The notes: generated from the letters alone by a model not told the origin. Counted from the first letter of the stretch, positions 15,286 through 23,959 are shown. The stretch: 51,555 bases of DNA from Acidobacteriota bacterium (GCA_003222535.1 QHWJ01000375.1:1-51555); one strand, 5' to 3'. Program-made: numbers and translations.

Positions 15286-17643
15286 TCAGAGCAGTGCGCT
15301 GCTTCCAATCCGGGCGTCGAGCGCCGCTTTGACGCGCTCGGGCGTGAAGGGCACCTGGCGGATGCGCGCGCCGGTTGCGTCGAAGATCGCATTGCCGATC
15401 GCCGCCGCGACGATTGTGATCGAAGTCTCGCCGGAACCGGTGGCCTCGACGTCCGTCCGGTTGACCAGCACGCTTTCGACCGCCGGGACCTCGAAGCCGA
15501 GCGGCAGGCTGTGGTACGTTCGCCAGTCGATCGACGTCACCTTCTGATCGTCCCACGTCACTTCTTCGCCGAGCGCGCGGCTCATGCCCTGGAGCGCGCC
15601 GCCTTCGAGCTGGTTCCGCATGCCGTCGGGGTTCGAGATCGGACCGCAGTCCTGCGCGACGACGATCCGCTTCACGCGCACGCGCCCGGTCGCCTGATCG
15701 ACGTCGACCTCGGCGACCATCGCGGCGTACCCGTTGTCGCCTTCGTACAACACGCACGAGATGCCGCGGCCGCCCGCGATGCCGGTTCGGCGAACATCCG
15801 GCCTCGGCGAGGGACGCGCCTCCCAGCGCGCCGCCTTCGCGGCCTCCCGGACGACGTGGCTCAACCGTGCGTCGCTCAGGTGACGCAGGCGGTACTCGAC
15901 CGGATCCACCTTCACACGCGACGCGACTTCATCCATGAAGCACTCGTGCGCGAAGGTGTTCTGCAGGCGCGACGGCGAACGCAGCGGTCCGGTGAAGAAG
16001 TGCGACTTGACGGTGTGCGACAGCACGCGCTCGCTCCTGACCGTGCCGGTGCCGCCGCACTTGCCGCCGACGCAGCCCGTCACGTACGACGGCGCGGTAT
16101 TGCCGCCGTTGTCGAACGCGCCCCCTGGATCCGGCGCCGGTGTCCGCGGCGTGAACGCCGCCGGCTCGAAGCCGGCCAGTTGACCGGTGATCACATTGCC
16201 GGGCCGGTCGTATCCGGGCCGCCCGCCGAGCGTCGGCGACCATCCCTCGTAGTCCCACGCGACGATGGTGCCGTTGGCGTCGATGCCGACGCGCTGATCG
16301 ATGACGAACGCGACGCCATAGTTCTCCCACGCCATCTCGTCCCTGCGCGAGAGCTGCACGCGGACCGGCTTCCCGACCGCCTGCGACAGCAGCGCGGCGT
16401 CGTACGACACGGTGTCCGCGCCGTTGATCCCGTAGCAGCCGGACCCTCGAGTGAAGATCACGCGGACGTTCTCCACCGGCAGACCGAGCAGCAGCGCGGA
16501 CCCGCTCCGCGTCGGGTGCGCGGATTGCGTCGGCGACCAGATCGTCGCCTTGTCGCCCTGCACGTCGGCCACCGCGCACGAGCTGCCGATCGATCCGTGC
16601 ATCTGATACGGATGCAGATAAGTGGCCTTCAGCACCTCCTTCGCTTGCGCGAGCTTCTCGTCGACGTCTTTGGAGCTCACGACGAACGTGTCGCGGGAGG
16701 GCTTCTGTTTCCTCAGGTAGTCGTAGAAGTCGCGATGGCTCGGCAGGCCGACGCCGGGCGTCCACGTGGCCTTCAGTCGATTCGCCGCCTGAATCGCCTG
16801 CCACGGCTTCTCGGCCACGACCCCGACGAAGTTCTTTTTGACGACGACCTTCACCAGGCCTGGCAGGCCCCGCACCGAGCTTTCGTCGACGCTCACCAGC
16901 GTGGCGCCCACCGCGGGCGGCCGCACGACCCGGCCGTGCAACATGCCGGGCACGCGCACGTTGTGCACGAACTCGAATTGTCCGGTCGCCATCGCCGGCA
17001 TGTCCACGCGCCCCACGGGTTTGCCGAGGACGGTCCACTCGCTCGCGGGCTTTCGTTTGGCCGTCGTGCTGAGCGGGATGCTGAACTTCTTCCCACCGAC
17101 CAGCTCGCCGTAGCTCACCCGCTTCGACGCGTCGCCTTTCACCGTGATCACGCCGTCCGCCGCCGCGAGCTGGTTCACCGGAGCGCCGAGGCGTTCCGAA
17201 GCGAGGCGGACGAGCGCTTCGCGCGCCGTCGCGCCGGCCTGTGCCAGGTTCCGCTCGTTGAAATTGGTCGGGGTCGACTGGCTGCCGGACGTCGTGCCCT
17301 GGTCCGGAGCGATCGACGTGTCGCACTGAATCAGCTTCACGCGCGCAATCGGCACCGAAAGCTCTTCAGCCACGAGCTGCAGCTGCGCCGTGGAGATCCC
17401 CTGGCCGAGCTCGCACTTGCCGGTATACGCGGTCACGCTGCCGTCGGTGGCGATCGCGATCCACGAATCGAGCTGCCTCGCGTCGACCTGCGGTCCGCGG
17501 GCGCCGCCTCCGCGCTGCGCGAGCCCGATCCGCTGCGCGGCTCCCGCGGCGCTGAAGCCCACGATCAGGGCGCCGGAGGTCTTCAGAAAATCGCGGCGCG
17601 AAAACCCGGCTCGTGCGAGGGCGGCGCGCGCATCTGGCGTCAT
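15286..17643 (-). CDS. Molybdopterin-binding subunit of a xanthine dehydrogenase-family oxidoreductase, Tat-exported
   Basis: This is a 785-residue large subunit. The start is set at 17643 (MTPDARAALARAG) ahead of the Tat motif FSRRDFLKTSGALIVGFS; a GTG two codons earlier is also possible. The protein follows the isoquinoline oxidoreductase/nicotinate dehydrogenase subunit B pattern: YTGKCELGQGISTAQLQLV near the start, two tandem cofactor-binding domains, GSGCYGINGADTVSYDAALL at the pterin site and GSGETSITIVAAAIGNAIF with the catalytic Glu near the end. It hydroxylates a substrate with water and passes electrons to the 2Fe-2S subunit encoded at 17748. No FAD subunit is present, which fits a c-type cytochrome acceptor in the periplasm. 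The substrate is not known. Confidence 0.92.
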   Translation of the reverse strand: MTPDARAALARAGFSRRDFLKTSGALIVGFSAAGAAQRIGLAQRGGGARGPQVDARQLDSWIAIATDGSVTAYTGKCELGQGISTAQLQLVAEELSVPIARVKLIQCDTSIAPDQGTTSGSQSTPTNFNERNLAQAGATAREALVRLASERLGAPVNQLAAADGVITVKGDASKRVSYGELVGGKKFSIPLSTTAKRKPASEWTVLGKPVGRVDMPAMATGQFEFVHNVRVPGMLHGRVVRPPAVGATLVSVDESSVRGLPGLVKVVVKKNFVGVVAEKPWQAIQAANRLKATWTPGVGLPSHRDFYDYLRKQKPSRDTFVVSSKDVDEKLAQAKEVLKATYLHPYQMHGSIGSSCAVADVQGDKATIWSPTQSAHPTRSGSALLLGLPVENVRVIFTRGSGCYGINGADTVSYDAALLSQAVGKPVRVQLSRRDEMAWENYGVAFVIDQRVGIDANGTIVAWDYEGWSPTLGGRPGYDRPGNVITGQLAGFEPAAFTPRTPAPDPGGAFDNGGNTAPSYVTGCVGGKCGGTGTVRSERVLSHTVKSHFFTGPLRSPSRLQNTFAHECFMDEVASRVKVDPVEYRLRHLSDARLSHVVREAAKAARWEARPSPRPDVRRTGIAGGRGISCVLYEGDNGYAAMVAEVDVDQATGRVRVKRIVVAQDCGPISNPDGMRNQLEGGALQGMSRALGEEVTWDDQKVTSIDWRTYHSLPLGFEVPAVESVLVNRTDVEATGSGETSITIVAAAIGNAIFDATGARIRQVPFTPERVKAALDARIGSSALL

Positions 17644-17670
17644 GGTCACAGTTCGACGCCGGGGCGCGAG

Positions 17671-17713
17671 TCCTTCGACTCGCCGCTCATCCTGAGCCCG
17701 TCGAAGGATGAGC
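17671..17713. repeat. Dispersed CTTCGACGGGCTCAGGA-type repeat, inverted pair
   Basis: TCCTTCGACTCGCCGCTCAT and CCTGAGCCCGTCGAAGGATG lie side by side; CATCCTTCGAC/GTCGAAGGATG-type arms allow a hairpin. The element lies in the 104-bp gap between the iron-sulfur and molybdopterin subunit genes, so it may tune read-through between them. Related copies: 7657 and 45734. Confidence 0.65.
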
Positions 17714-17747
17714 GTCTCGCTCCGGACCGGCCCTTCAGGCGAGCGCA

Positions 17748-18224
17748 TCACGCTTTCTCCTGCGCATACCGTTTGATGGCCCGCAGCATGCGCGTGTGGG
17801 CGAAGCAGCGGCACAGGACGGTGGACATCGCCTGCTGGATCTGTGGATCGGTGGCCCTCGGGTTCTGATCCAGGAAGGCCTTCGCCGTGAGGATGACGCC
17901 GCTCAGGCAGAAACCGCATTGCGCCGCCTGCTCGTCGATGAACGCCTGCTGAATCGGATGCGGGCGCTCGGAGGTTCCCAGTCCCTCCAGCGTCGTGATG
18001 TCCGCGCGGTTCAGCGTGCCGACTGGCGTGACGCAGGAGCGAACCGCGCGGCCTCGCACGATGACGGTGCATGCGCCGCACTGCCCCAGGCCGCAGCCGA
18101 ACTTCGGCCCGCGCAGCTCGAGGTCGTCGCTGAGGACGTACAGCAACGGCGTGTCGGGATCCACGTTCAGAGCGTGTGACCGTCCGTTGACGGTCAGAGA
18201 GATGGTGGCCATGGTGACTGCCAT
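17748..18224 (-). CDS. 2Fe-2S subunit of a xanthine dehydrogenase-family oxidoreductase
   Basis: This is a 158-residue two-cluster ferredoxin-like subunit. The plant-type cluster ligands are in FGCGLGQCGACTV plus a later RSC. The second cluster is in QCGFCLSGVILTAKAFL and LCRCFAHTRMLRAI. The last motif departs from the usual CRCGTYxR form by replacing Gly-Thr with Phe-Ala, while both cysteines stay. It has no signal peptide; with a Tat-bearing partner it is expected to be exported as a folded complex. The start is either the ATG at 18224 or at 18212; neither has a clear ribosome site. It is the first gene of the two-subunit operon. Confidence 0.92.
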   Translation of the reverse strand: MAVTMATISLTVNGRSHALNVDPDTPLLYVLSDDLELRGPKFGCGLGQCGACTVIVRGRAVRSCVTPVGTLNRADITTLEGLGTSERPHPIQQAFIDEQAAQCGFCLSGVILTAKAFLDQNPRATDPQIQQAMSTVLCRCFAHTRMLRAIKRYAQEKA

Positions 18225-18887
18225 AGAATAAACGATTCGGCGGGGCTGGAAGCTATCTCATAAACCGAGGCGGTCCTTGAGGGGCAGATCGCGGAGCTCG
18301 ACGCCCAGCAACAGGCCGCCGTGACCACCGGTGGCTTTCTCGTGTACGTTTTCCGAACGCCGACTCGACGAGCAACGTAATTAAACCGTCCATCGGATCG
18401 GATCAAGCACACGCTGCGCACGGTAGTGTGTAGGGTCGCTCCATACGACCGCCACAGAGAAGGTGTTGCAGCACTCGTGTCTGGAGTGGGACTGAATAGT
18501 CTCCGGGGGCCGCGCGATCCGCGCGAGCCCGGATAGAAGACGAGCGCTGGGTCACGCACCCAGGCTTGACCCGGACCGGCGTGAGGAGAGCCAGCAGCGC
18601 AGCGCTTGGACGCTGCCGCCGTGTCGCGAAGGACGCGCCGCAGACAAGCGTTCTCATTCGACGGCCGCCTACGCCGGCGCCGCGCCGCGGCGGGCGAGGC
18701 GTGCGGTGCAGGCCGCGCGCGTCGAGCGTCTCTGTGTCTCAGTCTCTCCGTGGCTTGTCCAAATCAATACAGCGGGGAATCGGCGCGGGAGCAAGGGATC
18801 AGTCGCGCCGGCAATAACCGGCTGCAGTCTTAGACGAAGGCAAGACGGCCGTCCAACTGACGGATCAGGCACGAAGGACCAACGGCT
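18225..18887. other. Long gap with no confident gene
   Basis: I find no intact gene in these 663 bp. A short plus-strand frame at about 18258-18375 reads VLEGQIAELDAQQQAAVTTG then GFLVYVFRTPT before a stop. It is preceded by a stop and has no start, so it looks like the end of a decayed gene. At 18727-18755 the stretch CTCTGTGTCTCAGTCTCTCC is low-complexity DNA of the kind seen in the other repeats. The remainder is GC-rich with no pattern I can name. Confidence 0.4.
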
Positions 18888-19706
18888 CTAATGCGTCAGA
18901 CCGTAAATGAGGTAGTTCACGCCGAGCTTGTACGCTTCGTTCGTGTCGTCGATGGGCCGGAGGCCCATGCCCGACCATTCCCAGTACTGCGACACGTCGG
19001 TGTTGTAGTTGACAATCATCATCAAACGCTTCGAGGGATCGTTGTCCTCGTAGATCCCGCGGAAGACCGGCTTGCCCGCGTTATAGGCCTGCGGAATGAC
19101 GTCGAGGTTGTTGATCTCGAAGAACGAGTGAAAAATGGGATGGGACGCGCTCATCTCGAAGAACCGCGCCTCCGGGAGCACTCGTTTCATGTTCGCCTCG
19201 AACACCTCCCAGCCCGGGCTCCCGAAATCGCCGTAGGCCTTGAAGTCGTCGACGATGACGAAGCCGCCCTTCTGCATGTAGGTCCTGAGCGCGCCCGCTT
19301 CCCGATCCGTCAGCGTCCACCAGCTCACCTCGATGATGTACGCAACCGGATACTTGAACAGCTCCGGATCGTCGAGCGCCAGCGTATTGATCGTTTCCTC
19401 GTTCGCGCCGAGATAGCTGACCTCGTTCATGATCTTCATCAGGTTCTGCTCGGCGATCGGGTAGCCGTGCGACCAGGACGGCTGCCCGCGCCACCAGTAG
19501 CCGCCGGGCGCGGTCTCGTAGCTGACGCGCACGAACGTAAAGCGGCCATCGTACGGCGCGTTCGGCATGGTCCGAAACCGTCCCCGCGGACCGCCGAATC
19601 CGAAGCCGCCGCCGAACCGGCGCCCCTGCGCGAGCGCGGTGACCGCAATCAGCGCCGCCAGCGCCGCCCCGAGCAACACGCGTGCGGAAGGACCGCGACC
19701 TCGCAT
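18888..19706 (-). CDS. Secreted DUF4159 protein
   Basis: This 272-residue protein starts at the ATG at 19706, which shares its A with the TGA of the hydrolase gene upstream (TGATG). A signal peptide covers about residues 1-26, followed by a Gly/Arg/Phe-rich stretch (GRRFGGGFGFGGPRGRF). The DUF4159 domain begins with YDGRFTFVRVSYE and has DPELFKYPVAYIIEVSWW, LRTYMQKGGFVIVDDF and FHSFFEI blocks. The fold resembles a class I glutamine amidotransferase-like sandwich; function is not known. A second copy of the family is at 40054-40890. Coupling to a secreted hydrolase suggests a shared envelope role. Confidence 0.85.
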   Translation of the reverse strand: MRGRGPSARVLLGAALAALIAVTALAQGRRFGGGFGFGGPRGRFRTMPNAPYDGRFTFVRVSYETAPGGYWWRGQPSWSHGYPIAEQNLMKIMNEVSYLGANEETINTLALDDPELFKYPVAYIIEVSWWTLTDREAGALRTYMQKGGFVIVDDFKAYGDFGSPGWEVFEANMKRVLPEARFFEMSASHPIFHSFFEINNLDVIPQAYNAGKPVFRGIYEDNDPSKRLMMIVNYNTDVSQYWEWSGMGLRPIDDTNEAYKLGVNYLIYGLTH

Positions 19707-20830
19707 CAATATCCCAGCCGCACCGTGCCGTCCTTCGCTCCGTTCACCGACCCTCTGGTGAGCCACTCGAGCGACGCCCGAAACAGCAGCAGACGATTCT
19801 TTTCCCACATCGCGTTGTGCGAGGAGCACGCGAGATCGACGAACAGCTTCTCGGGCGCCGCCAGATCGGCGTACAACTCACGCACCCGGTCGGGCGGCAC
19901 CTGCCTGTCGTGCTGCCCGGCAACCATCAGCGTCGGCGTGTGCGTCTTCCCCACCATCGCCGCGTTCCAGCCCCAGGTCGCCGTCTGCGGCGCACGCCGC
20001 ACGCCCGGTCCCCACGTCGCGCCGACCGGATCGGACGCCAGCATCTCCGACCAGACGGCGTCGCTCACCGCCGGCTCGTACTGCCCGGGGCAGCCGACCT
20101 GCCGATCCCAGTTCGCCGCGAACTCCTCTCGCGATTGCGTGTTCATCGCCGTGCCGTCCGGGGGCATCTTCGCCGGCGCGGCCGAGGCGGCGCGGTTGTA
20201 CGCCGGCGCCAGCAGCACCAGCTTCTGCACGTTCTCGGGATGCTGCGCCGCGTAGCCACCAGCACGAGGCCCGCCGAGCGACCACGCAAGCAGGCTCACC
20301 TTGTCCACATGACGCAGCGCGCGGACGTAGTCGACGACGGCGCCGATGTCGTTCCAGTCCGAGGCGATGGTCGTCATCGCGTGCGGATAGCTCGGCGCGC
20401 ACGCGCCGGGAATCAGGCCCGGGACGAACGCCGCCTGGCGGTCGCGCGCGAGGTTGCAGGGATCGTTCATCGCCCCCGGCCGGACCGATCGGCCATAGCC
20501 CGTGGTGTCCAGCGCGAAGACGTCGAAGCCGGCGCGCGCGAGAAACGCCATCCAACTGTAGTCGGGCTGCGGCACGTCGAACGCGACTTCGGCCGGAGTG
20601 CCGGCGCCGTGCACGAAGATCGCGACGCGGTCGGCATTCGACGCGCGGCGCAGCGCCGTCCCGGCTTGCACGCGCTCCCGTACGTAGATCGACACGTCCT
20701 GGCCGGCGATGGCCGGCACGGTGGACTTCACGCGGACGTAGTGATCGAGAGTCAGCAGACGCTCGCTGTCGTCGGCGAACGAAACGACCCCCAGCCCCAG
20801 AGCCAGCAGTGCAAAAGTCACGTTTCGCAT
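19706..20830 (-). CDS. Secreted alpha/beta hydrolase
   Basis: This is a 374-residue protein starting at the ATG at 20830 (a GTG two codons earlier is possible). A signal peptide of about 20 residues precedes the hydrolase domain. That domain has VAIFVHGAGTPAEVAF as the oxyanion region, DTTGYGRS, nucleophile elbow AWSLGG, acid in GQHDRQVPP and histidine in CSSHNAMWE. Two Cys residues (DPCNL, GACAP) and a third in RQVGCPGQ could form disulfides in the periplasm. The stop overlaps the DUF4159 start. It is divergent from the propeller gene at 20903. It could be a peptidase or esterase; nothing identifies the substrate. Confidence 0.86.
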   Translation of the reverse strand: MRNVTFALLALGLGVVSFADDSERLLTLDHYVRVKSTVPAIAGQDVSIYVRERVQAGTALRRASNADRVAIFVHGAGTPAEVAFDVPQPDYSWMAFLARAGFDVFALDTTGYGRSVRPGAMNDPCNLARDRQAAFVPGLIPGACAPSYPHAMTTIASDWNDIGAVVDYVRALRHVDKVSLLAWSLGGPRAGGYAAQHPENVQKLVLLAPAYNRAASAAPAKMPPDGTAMNTQSREEFAANWDRQVGCPGQYEPAVSDAVWSEMLASDPVGATWGPGVRRAPQTATWGWNAAMVGKTHTPTLMVAGQHDRQVPPDRVRELYADLAAPEKLFVDLACSSHNAMWEKNRLLLFRASLEWLTRGSVNGAKDGTVRLGY

Positions 20831-20869
20831 ACGCACGTATCTTATAATGCGCTCGCGCTACGTTGCTGG

Positions 20870-20888
20870 GCGAAGGCTTCAGCCGAGC
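20870..20888. repeat. GAAGGCTTCAGCCGAGC element in a divergent promoter region
   Basis: The copy GCGAAGGCTTCAGCCGAGCC lies between the hydrolase and propeller starts. A TATAAT hexamer occurs at 20843-20848 on the plus strand, without a clear -35. The repeat therefore lies in the probable leader of the propeller mRNA, just before its AAAGGAG ribosome site. Confidence 0.55.
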
Positions 20889-20902
20889 CAAAAGGAGCAT
20901 TG

Positions 20903-22054
20903 ATGCGATACCCACGTCTCGCAATACTGACGATGTTGGCGCTCACTCCGGTGATGGCCGGTGCGCAGAGCGACCAGCCGACCAACGACGCGCCGAACCC
21001 GTACAACACCGTCAGCAATTACTTCAAGCTGCCGGAAGGGCGCACCTGGGGATCCACGAGCGCAGTCGACATCGACAAGGACGGCAGGTCGATCTGGGTC
21101 GCCGAGCGCTGCGGCACCAACAGCTGCCTCGATCGCGCAACCGGCAAGATGTCCGACCTGCCGACCGTGCTCAAGTTCGACGCGTCCGGCAAGCTCGTGA
21201 AGAGCTTCGGCGCCGGACTGCTGATCTTCCCGCACGGCATCTACGTCGACAAGGACGGCAACCTCTGGGTGACCGACGGTCAGGACGATGCGCCGGTTCC
21301 GGCGCGCGGCGGCGGCGCCGGTCGTGGCGCGGCAGGAGGGGCGGCGGGCGGCGCGGCCGGCGGCGGGCGCGCGGCGGCGCCCTCGGGCCCGATCGGCCCG
21401 CGGCCCGGCGCAACGCACGGCAACCAGGTGTTCAAGTTCAGCCCGGACGGCAAGGTGCTGCTCACGCTCGGCAAGCCGGGCGGCGCCGCGGCGCCCGACT
21501 ATTTCTATCAGCCGAACGACGTCATCGTCGCACCCAACGGGGACATCTTCGTCTCCGAGGGGCACGGCGCCGGAAACAATCGCATCCTGAAGTTCGACAA
21601 GACTGGCAAGTTCATCAAGGAGTGGGGCAAGCTGGGCCCCGGTCCGGGCGAGTTCGATCAGCCGCACGCGCTGGCGTTCGACTCGAGGGGACGGCTGTTC
21701 GTCGGCGATCGCAACAACAACCGCGTCCAGGTGTTCGATCAGGACGGCAAGTTCATCGAGGAGTTCCGTCAGTTCAGCCGGCCGAGCGGGATCTTCATCA
21801 AGAACGACATTCTGTACGTCGCGGACTCCGAATCGGAATCGGTCTCGCAGAATCACAACGGCTGGAAGCGCGGCATCCGCTGGGGCAGCGTCAAGGACGG
21901 CAAGATCGCCGGGTACATCCCCGATCCTGAAACGCGAGGCCGTCCCGATTTCACCGGCACGAGCGCGGCCGAAGGCGTCGCCGTCGATTCGCAAGGCAAC
22001 ATCTACGGCGCAGAAGTGGGACCTAAGGCGGTCAAGAAGTACACGAAGAAGTAA
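20903..22054 (+). CDS. Secreted NHL-type beta-propeller (tandem paralogue 1)
   Basis: This 383-residue protein has AAAGGAG at 20890 and a signal peptide of about 22 residues. Mature sequence opens with NPYNTVSNYFKLPEGRTWGS and then repeated blades: DIDKDGRSIWVAERCG, DKDGNLWVTDGQDD, APNGDIFVSEGHGAGNNRIL, DSRGRLFVGDRNNNRVQVFD, DSQGNIYGAEVGP. A conserved Cys pair (RCGTNSCLD) could form a disulfide. A Gly/Ala-rich insert of about 30 residues (from GGGAGRGAAGGAAGGAAGGG) lies in one loop. The downstream gene is a close paralogue. Proposed role is a periplasmic enzyme or binding scaffold. Confidence 0.88.
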   Translation: MRYPRLAILTMLALTPVMAGAQSDQPTNDAPNPYNTVSNYFKLPEGRTWGSTSAVDIDKDGRSIWVAERCGTNSCLDRATGKMSDLPTVLKFDASGKLVKSFGAGLLIFPHGIYVDKDGNLWVTDGQDDAPVPARGGGAGRGAAGGAAGGAAGGGRAAAPSGPIGPRPGATHGNQVFKFSPDGKVLLTLGKPGGAAAPDYFYQPNDVIVAPNGDIFVSEGHGAGNNRILKFDKTGKFIKEWGKLGPGPGEFDQPHALAFDSRGRLFVGDRNNNRVQVFDQDGKFIEEFRQFSRPSGIFIKNDILYVADSESESVSQNHNGWKRGIRWGSVKDGKIAGYIPDPETRGRPDFTGTSAAEGVAVDSQGNIYGAEVGPKAVKKYTKK

Positions 22055-22143
22055 TTGGTGAGTTGGTGATTTGGTGATTTGGTGATTTGGTGAGTTGCCT
22101 TGGGAACGTCATTCACCAAGTCGCCAATTCACCAACTCGCCAA
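22055..22143. repeat. Word array with inverted arms (GGTGATTT / CACCAACTC)
   Basis: The left part repeats TTGGTGA(T/G)T words five times and the right part has ATTCACCAA and CACCAACTCGCC words. TTGGTGAGTTGGTGA (22055-22069) is complementary to TCACCAACTCGCCAA (22129-22143) at 14 of 15 positions. It begins one base after the TAA of paralogue 1 and stops before the ribosome site of paralogue 2, so a hairpin could end transcription between the two. Confidence 0.7.
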
Positions 22144-22159
22144 CTCTCGAGGAGGGCGT

Positions 22160-23272
22160 ATGCAGAGCCGTCTTGTGCTGTTCGCGGCGCTTGTCATCTC
22201 CAGCCCGATCGTATTTGCGCAGGCGCCCGTGGCGCCGGTCAACGACCGGCCGAATCCGTATCAAACGATCGAGAACTATTTCAAGCTGCCCGAAGGACGG
22301 ACGTGGGGCTCGACCAGCGCGGTCGAGATCGACAAGGATGGCCGCTCGGTCTGGGTCGCCGAGCGATGCGGCGTGAACAGTTGCGCGGATCCGGCGACGG
22401 GCAAGATGTCGCCGCTGGATCCCGTGCTGAAATTCGACTCGTCGGGGAAGCTCGTGAAGAGCTTCGGCGCCGGGATGATCGCCTTCGCGCACGGCATCTA
22501 CGTGGACCGCGACGGCAACATCTGGGTGACGGACGCGAACGACAACCGGCCGCGGCCCGCGCGCGGCGCGGCCCCCGGCACACCGCTGCCGGCGGCGCCG
22601 GCCAGGCTGGTCGGGCACCAGGTGATCAAGTTCAGTCCGGACGGAAAGGTCCTGATGACCCTTGGCAAAGCGGGCATGGCTGGCAATCCGCCCGATGCGT
22701 TGACGGAGCCCAACGATGTCGTGACGGCGCCGAACGGGGACATCTACGTCGCGGAAGGACACTCCGGTCAGAACAACAATGCCCCGCCCGACACGGTCGC
22801 GCGCATTTCGAAGTTCACCAGGGACGGCAAGTTCATCAAGTCGTTCGGAAAGCTCGGCTCCGCACCCGGTGAGTTCCGCACCCCGCACAGCCTGGCGTTC
22901 GATTCGCGCGGGCGCCTGTTCGTCGCCGACCGCGGCAACGTGCGACTGCAGATCTTCGATCAGGACGGCAAATTCATCACCGAGACGAAGGCCTTCAGCC
23001 GCCTGAGCGGGATCTACATCGACAAGAACGACATGTTGTATGGTGCCGACTCGGAGTCGAGCGAGACGTCGCACCCGGGAGGCTGGAAGCGAGGGATGCG
23101 CATCGGCAGCGCGAAAGATCTGACCGTCCAGTACTTCATCCCGGACCCGGAAAAGAACGCGACCGGGACCAGCGCCGCCGAAGGTGTCGCGGTCGACGCG
23201 CAGGGCAACATCTACGGCGCGGAAGTCGGGCCCAAGGCGGTCAAGAAATACGTAAAGCGATCCGGGACGTAG
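22160..23272 (+). CDS. Secreted NHL-type beta-propeller (tandem paralogue 2)
   Basis: This 370-residue protein has GAGGAGGG four bases upstream of the ATG and a 20-residue signal peptide. It matches the preceding gene along its whole length: NPYQTIENYFKLPEGRTWGS, RCGVNSCADPATGKM, KSFGAGMIAFAHGIYVD, DQDGKFITE and GTSAAEGVAVDAQGNIYGAE all have counterparts. The loop insert is shorter and Ala/Pro-rich instead of Gly-rich. The Cys pair is conserved. It is a tandem duplication that has since diverged, with a hairpin array between the copies. Confidence 0.88.
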   Translation: MQSRLVLFAALVISSPIVFAQAPVAPVNDRPNPYQTIENYFKLPEGRTWGSTSAVEIDKDGRSVWVAERCGVNSCADPATGKMSPLDPVLKFDSSGKLVKSFGAGMIAFAHGIYVDRDGNIWVTDANDNRPRPARGAAPGTPLPAAPARLVGHQVIKFSPDGKVLMTLGKAGMAGNPPDALTEPNDVVTAPNGDIYVAEGHSGQNNNAPPDTVARISKFTRDGKFIKSFGKLGSAPGEFRTPHSLAFDSRGRLFVADRGNVRLQIFDQDGKFITETKAFSRLSGIYIDKNDMLYGADSESSETSHPGGWKRGMRIGSAKDLTVQYFIPDPEKNATGTSAAEGVAVDAQGNIYGAEVGPKAVKKYVKRSGT

Positions 23273-23298
23273 CGCGTCAGGCGATCCGGAACGGAGCG

Positions 23299-23437
23299 GG
23301 AAGGCTTCATCCGAGCGACGCGTCCGCGAGACGCAATTTGGAATTGTGAATCTGGAATTTGGAATGCGTGTTCGGGTTCCAGATTCCTCATGCTGACTTT
23401 CGCCTGGCCAGTTGTAGCGCGAAGGCTTCAGCCGGAT
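23299..23437. repeat. Cluster of short repeats between genes
   Basis: GGGAAGGCTTCATCCGAGCG lies at 23298-23317 and GCGCGAAGGCTTCAGCCGG at 23418-23436, two copies of one family in the same direction. Between them, 23334-23387 is a word array (AATTTGGAATTGTGAATCTGG followed, after a GTTCGGG turn, by TTCCAGATTCC), less one base of the longer word, whose ends are complementary. I see no gene in the 189 bp between 23273 and 23461. Confidence 0.6.
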
Positions 23438-23461
23438 CCGATGCGCTACAATAGGTTCGCT

Positions 23462-23710
23462 GTGAACACAACGCCACGGACTCGCAAGACGTTTGCGGTG
23501 CTCTGCATCGCCATCGTTGTGGTCGTGGCGTTCGTGCCGGCCCTTGCATCGAGTCTCGGCAGCGCGATCCTGGTCCCGCTGTGGCTGGTGGTGCCAGCGG
23601 TCGCCGTCACCGTGATTCGTCGCGACGCTCTCCGCTCCGACGAAGAACCGGTATCGCTGCTCGCCGTTCTCGCCTCCCGCGCACCTCCGATCCTCGCCTC
23701 GCTCACGTAA
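23462..23710 (+). CDS. Small two-helix membrane protein
   Basis: This is an 82-residue protein starting at a GTG at 23462. It has two hydrophobic helices, about residues 11-32 (FAVLCIAIVVVVAFVPALA) and 36-52 (AILVPLWLVVPAVAVTV), joined by a tight turn. A Ser/Asp-containing tail follows. I do not recognise a family. There is no ribosome site; a TACAAT hexamer at 23447-23452 places a transcription start within a few bases of the GTG, so the message may be leaderless. Coding potential is modest but codon use is like that of its neighbours. Confidence 0.5.
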   Translation: MNTTPRTRKTFAVLCIAIVVVVAFVPALASSLGSAILVPLWLVVPAVAVTVIRRDALRSDEEPVSLLAVLASRAPPILASLT

Positions 23711-23773
23711 CCCAACCATTCCCGTCTCACCGTGATCCCGGTATGTGGCTCGAGCCGCAATCGGAAGGGTGTC

Positions 23774-23959
23774 ATGTCCCTTGCGAGCAGGCTTCGTGTG
23801 CTTGTCGTGTGTGTCGGCTTGGAAATGGGTGTGCTCAGCGGTGTGCCCATGCGACCGGACGAAATTCAGGATCTGATGCACCAGATGAATCAACCGAAGG
23901 TGGCGCGCCAGCTCCCTAGCGAGGACGACGAGGGTGACAATCCGGGAAGCGAACCATGA
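23774..23959 (+). CDS. Small conserved protein (MRPDEIQDLMHQMNQPKVA type)
   Basis: This 61-residue protein starts at the ATG at 23774 with GGAAGGG upstream. The first half is a short hydrophobic or amphipathic helix. The second half, VPMRPDEIQDLMHQMNQP, then KVARQLPSEDDEGD, matches a short family I associate with acidobacterial genomes, in which the PEEIE..L...N.P..A pattern and an acidic tail are constant. The function is unknown. It may be translated with the small membrane protein upstream. It converges with the TonB-family gene across two hairpins. Confidence 0.6.
   Translation: MSLASRLRVLVVCVGLEMGVLSGVPMRPDEIQDLMHQMNQPKVARQLPSEDDEGDNPGSEP

Noticed and set aside
17671-17713. Insertion sequence ends
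   Set aside because: No transposase is found near any copy, and no target duplication can be shown from these copies alone.
15022-17868. Very long plus-strand open frame (948 codons) opposite the molybdopterin subunit
   Set aside because: It is antisense to a gene with full-length family motifs; GC-rich codon bias keeps the opposite frame open. Its translation is Arg/His/Asp-rich without motifs.
18225-18887. tRNA or other structured RNA gene in the long gap
   Set aside because: I find no cloverleaf arms, CCA end or T-loop pattern; the short stems present are not enough to name an RNA.
22109-23893. Minus-strand open frame of 594 codons opposite propeller paralogue 2
   Set aside because: The plus strand carries a signal peptide, a ribosome site and conserved blades; this frame mirrors them.
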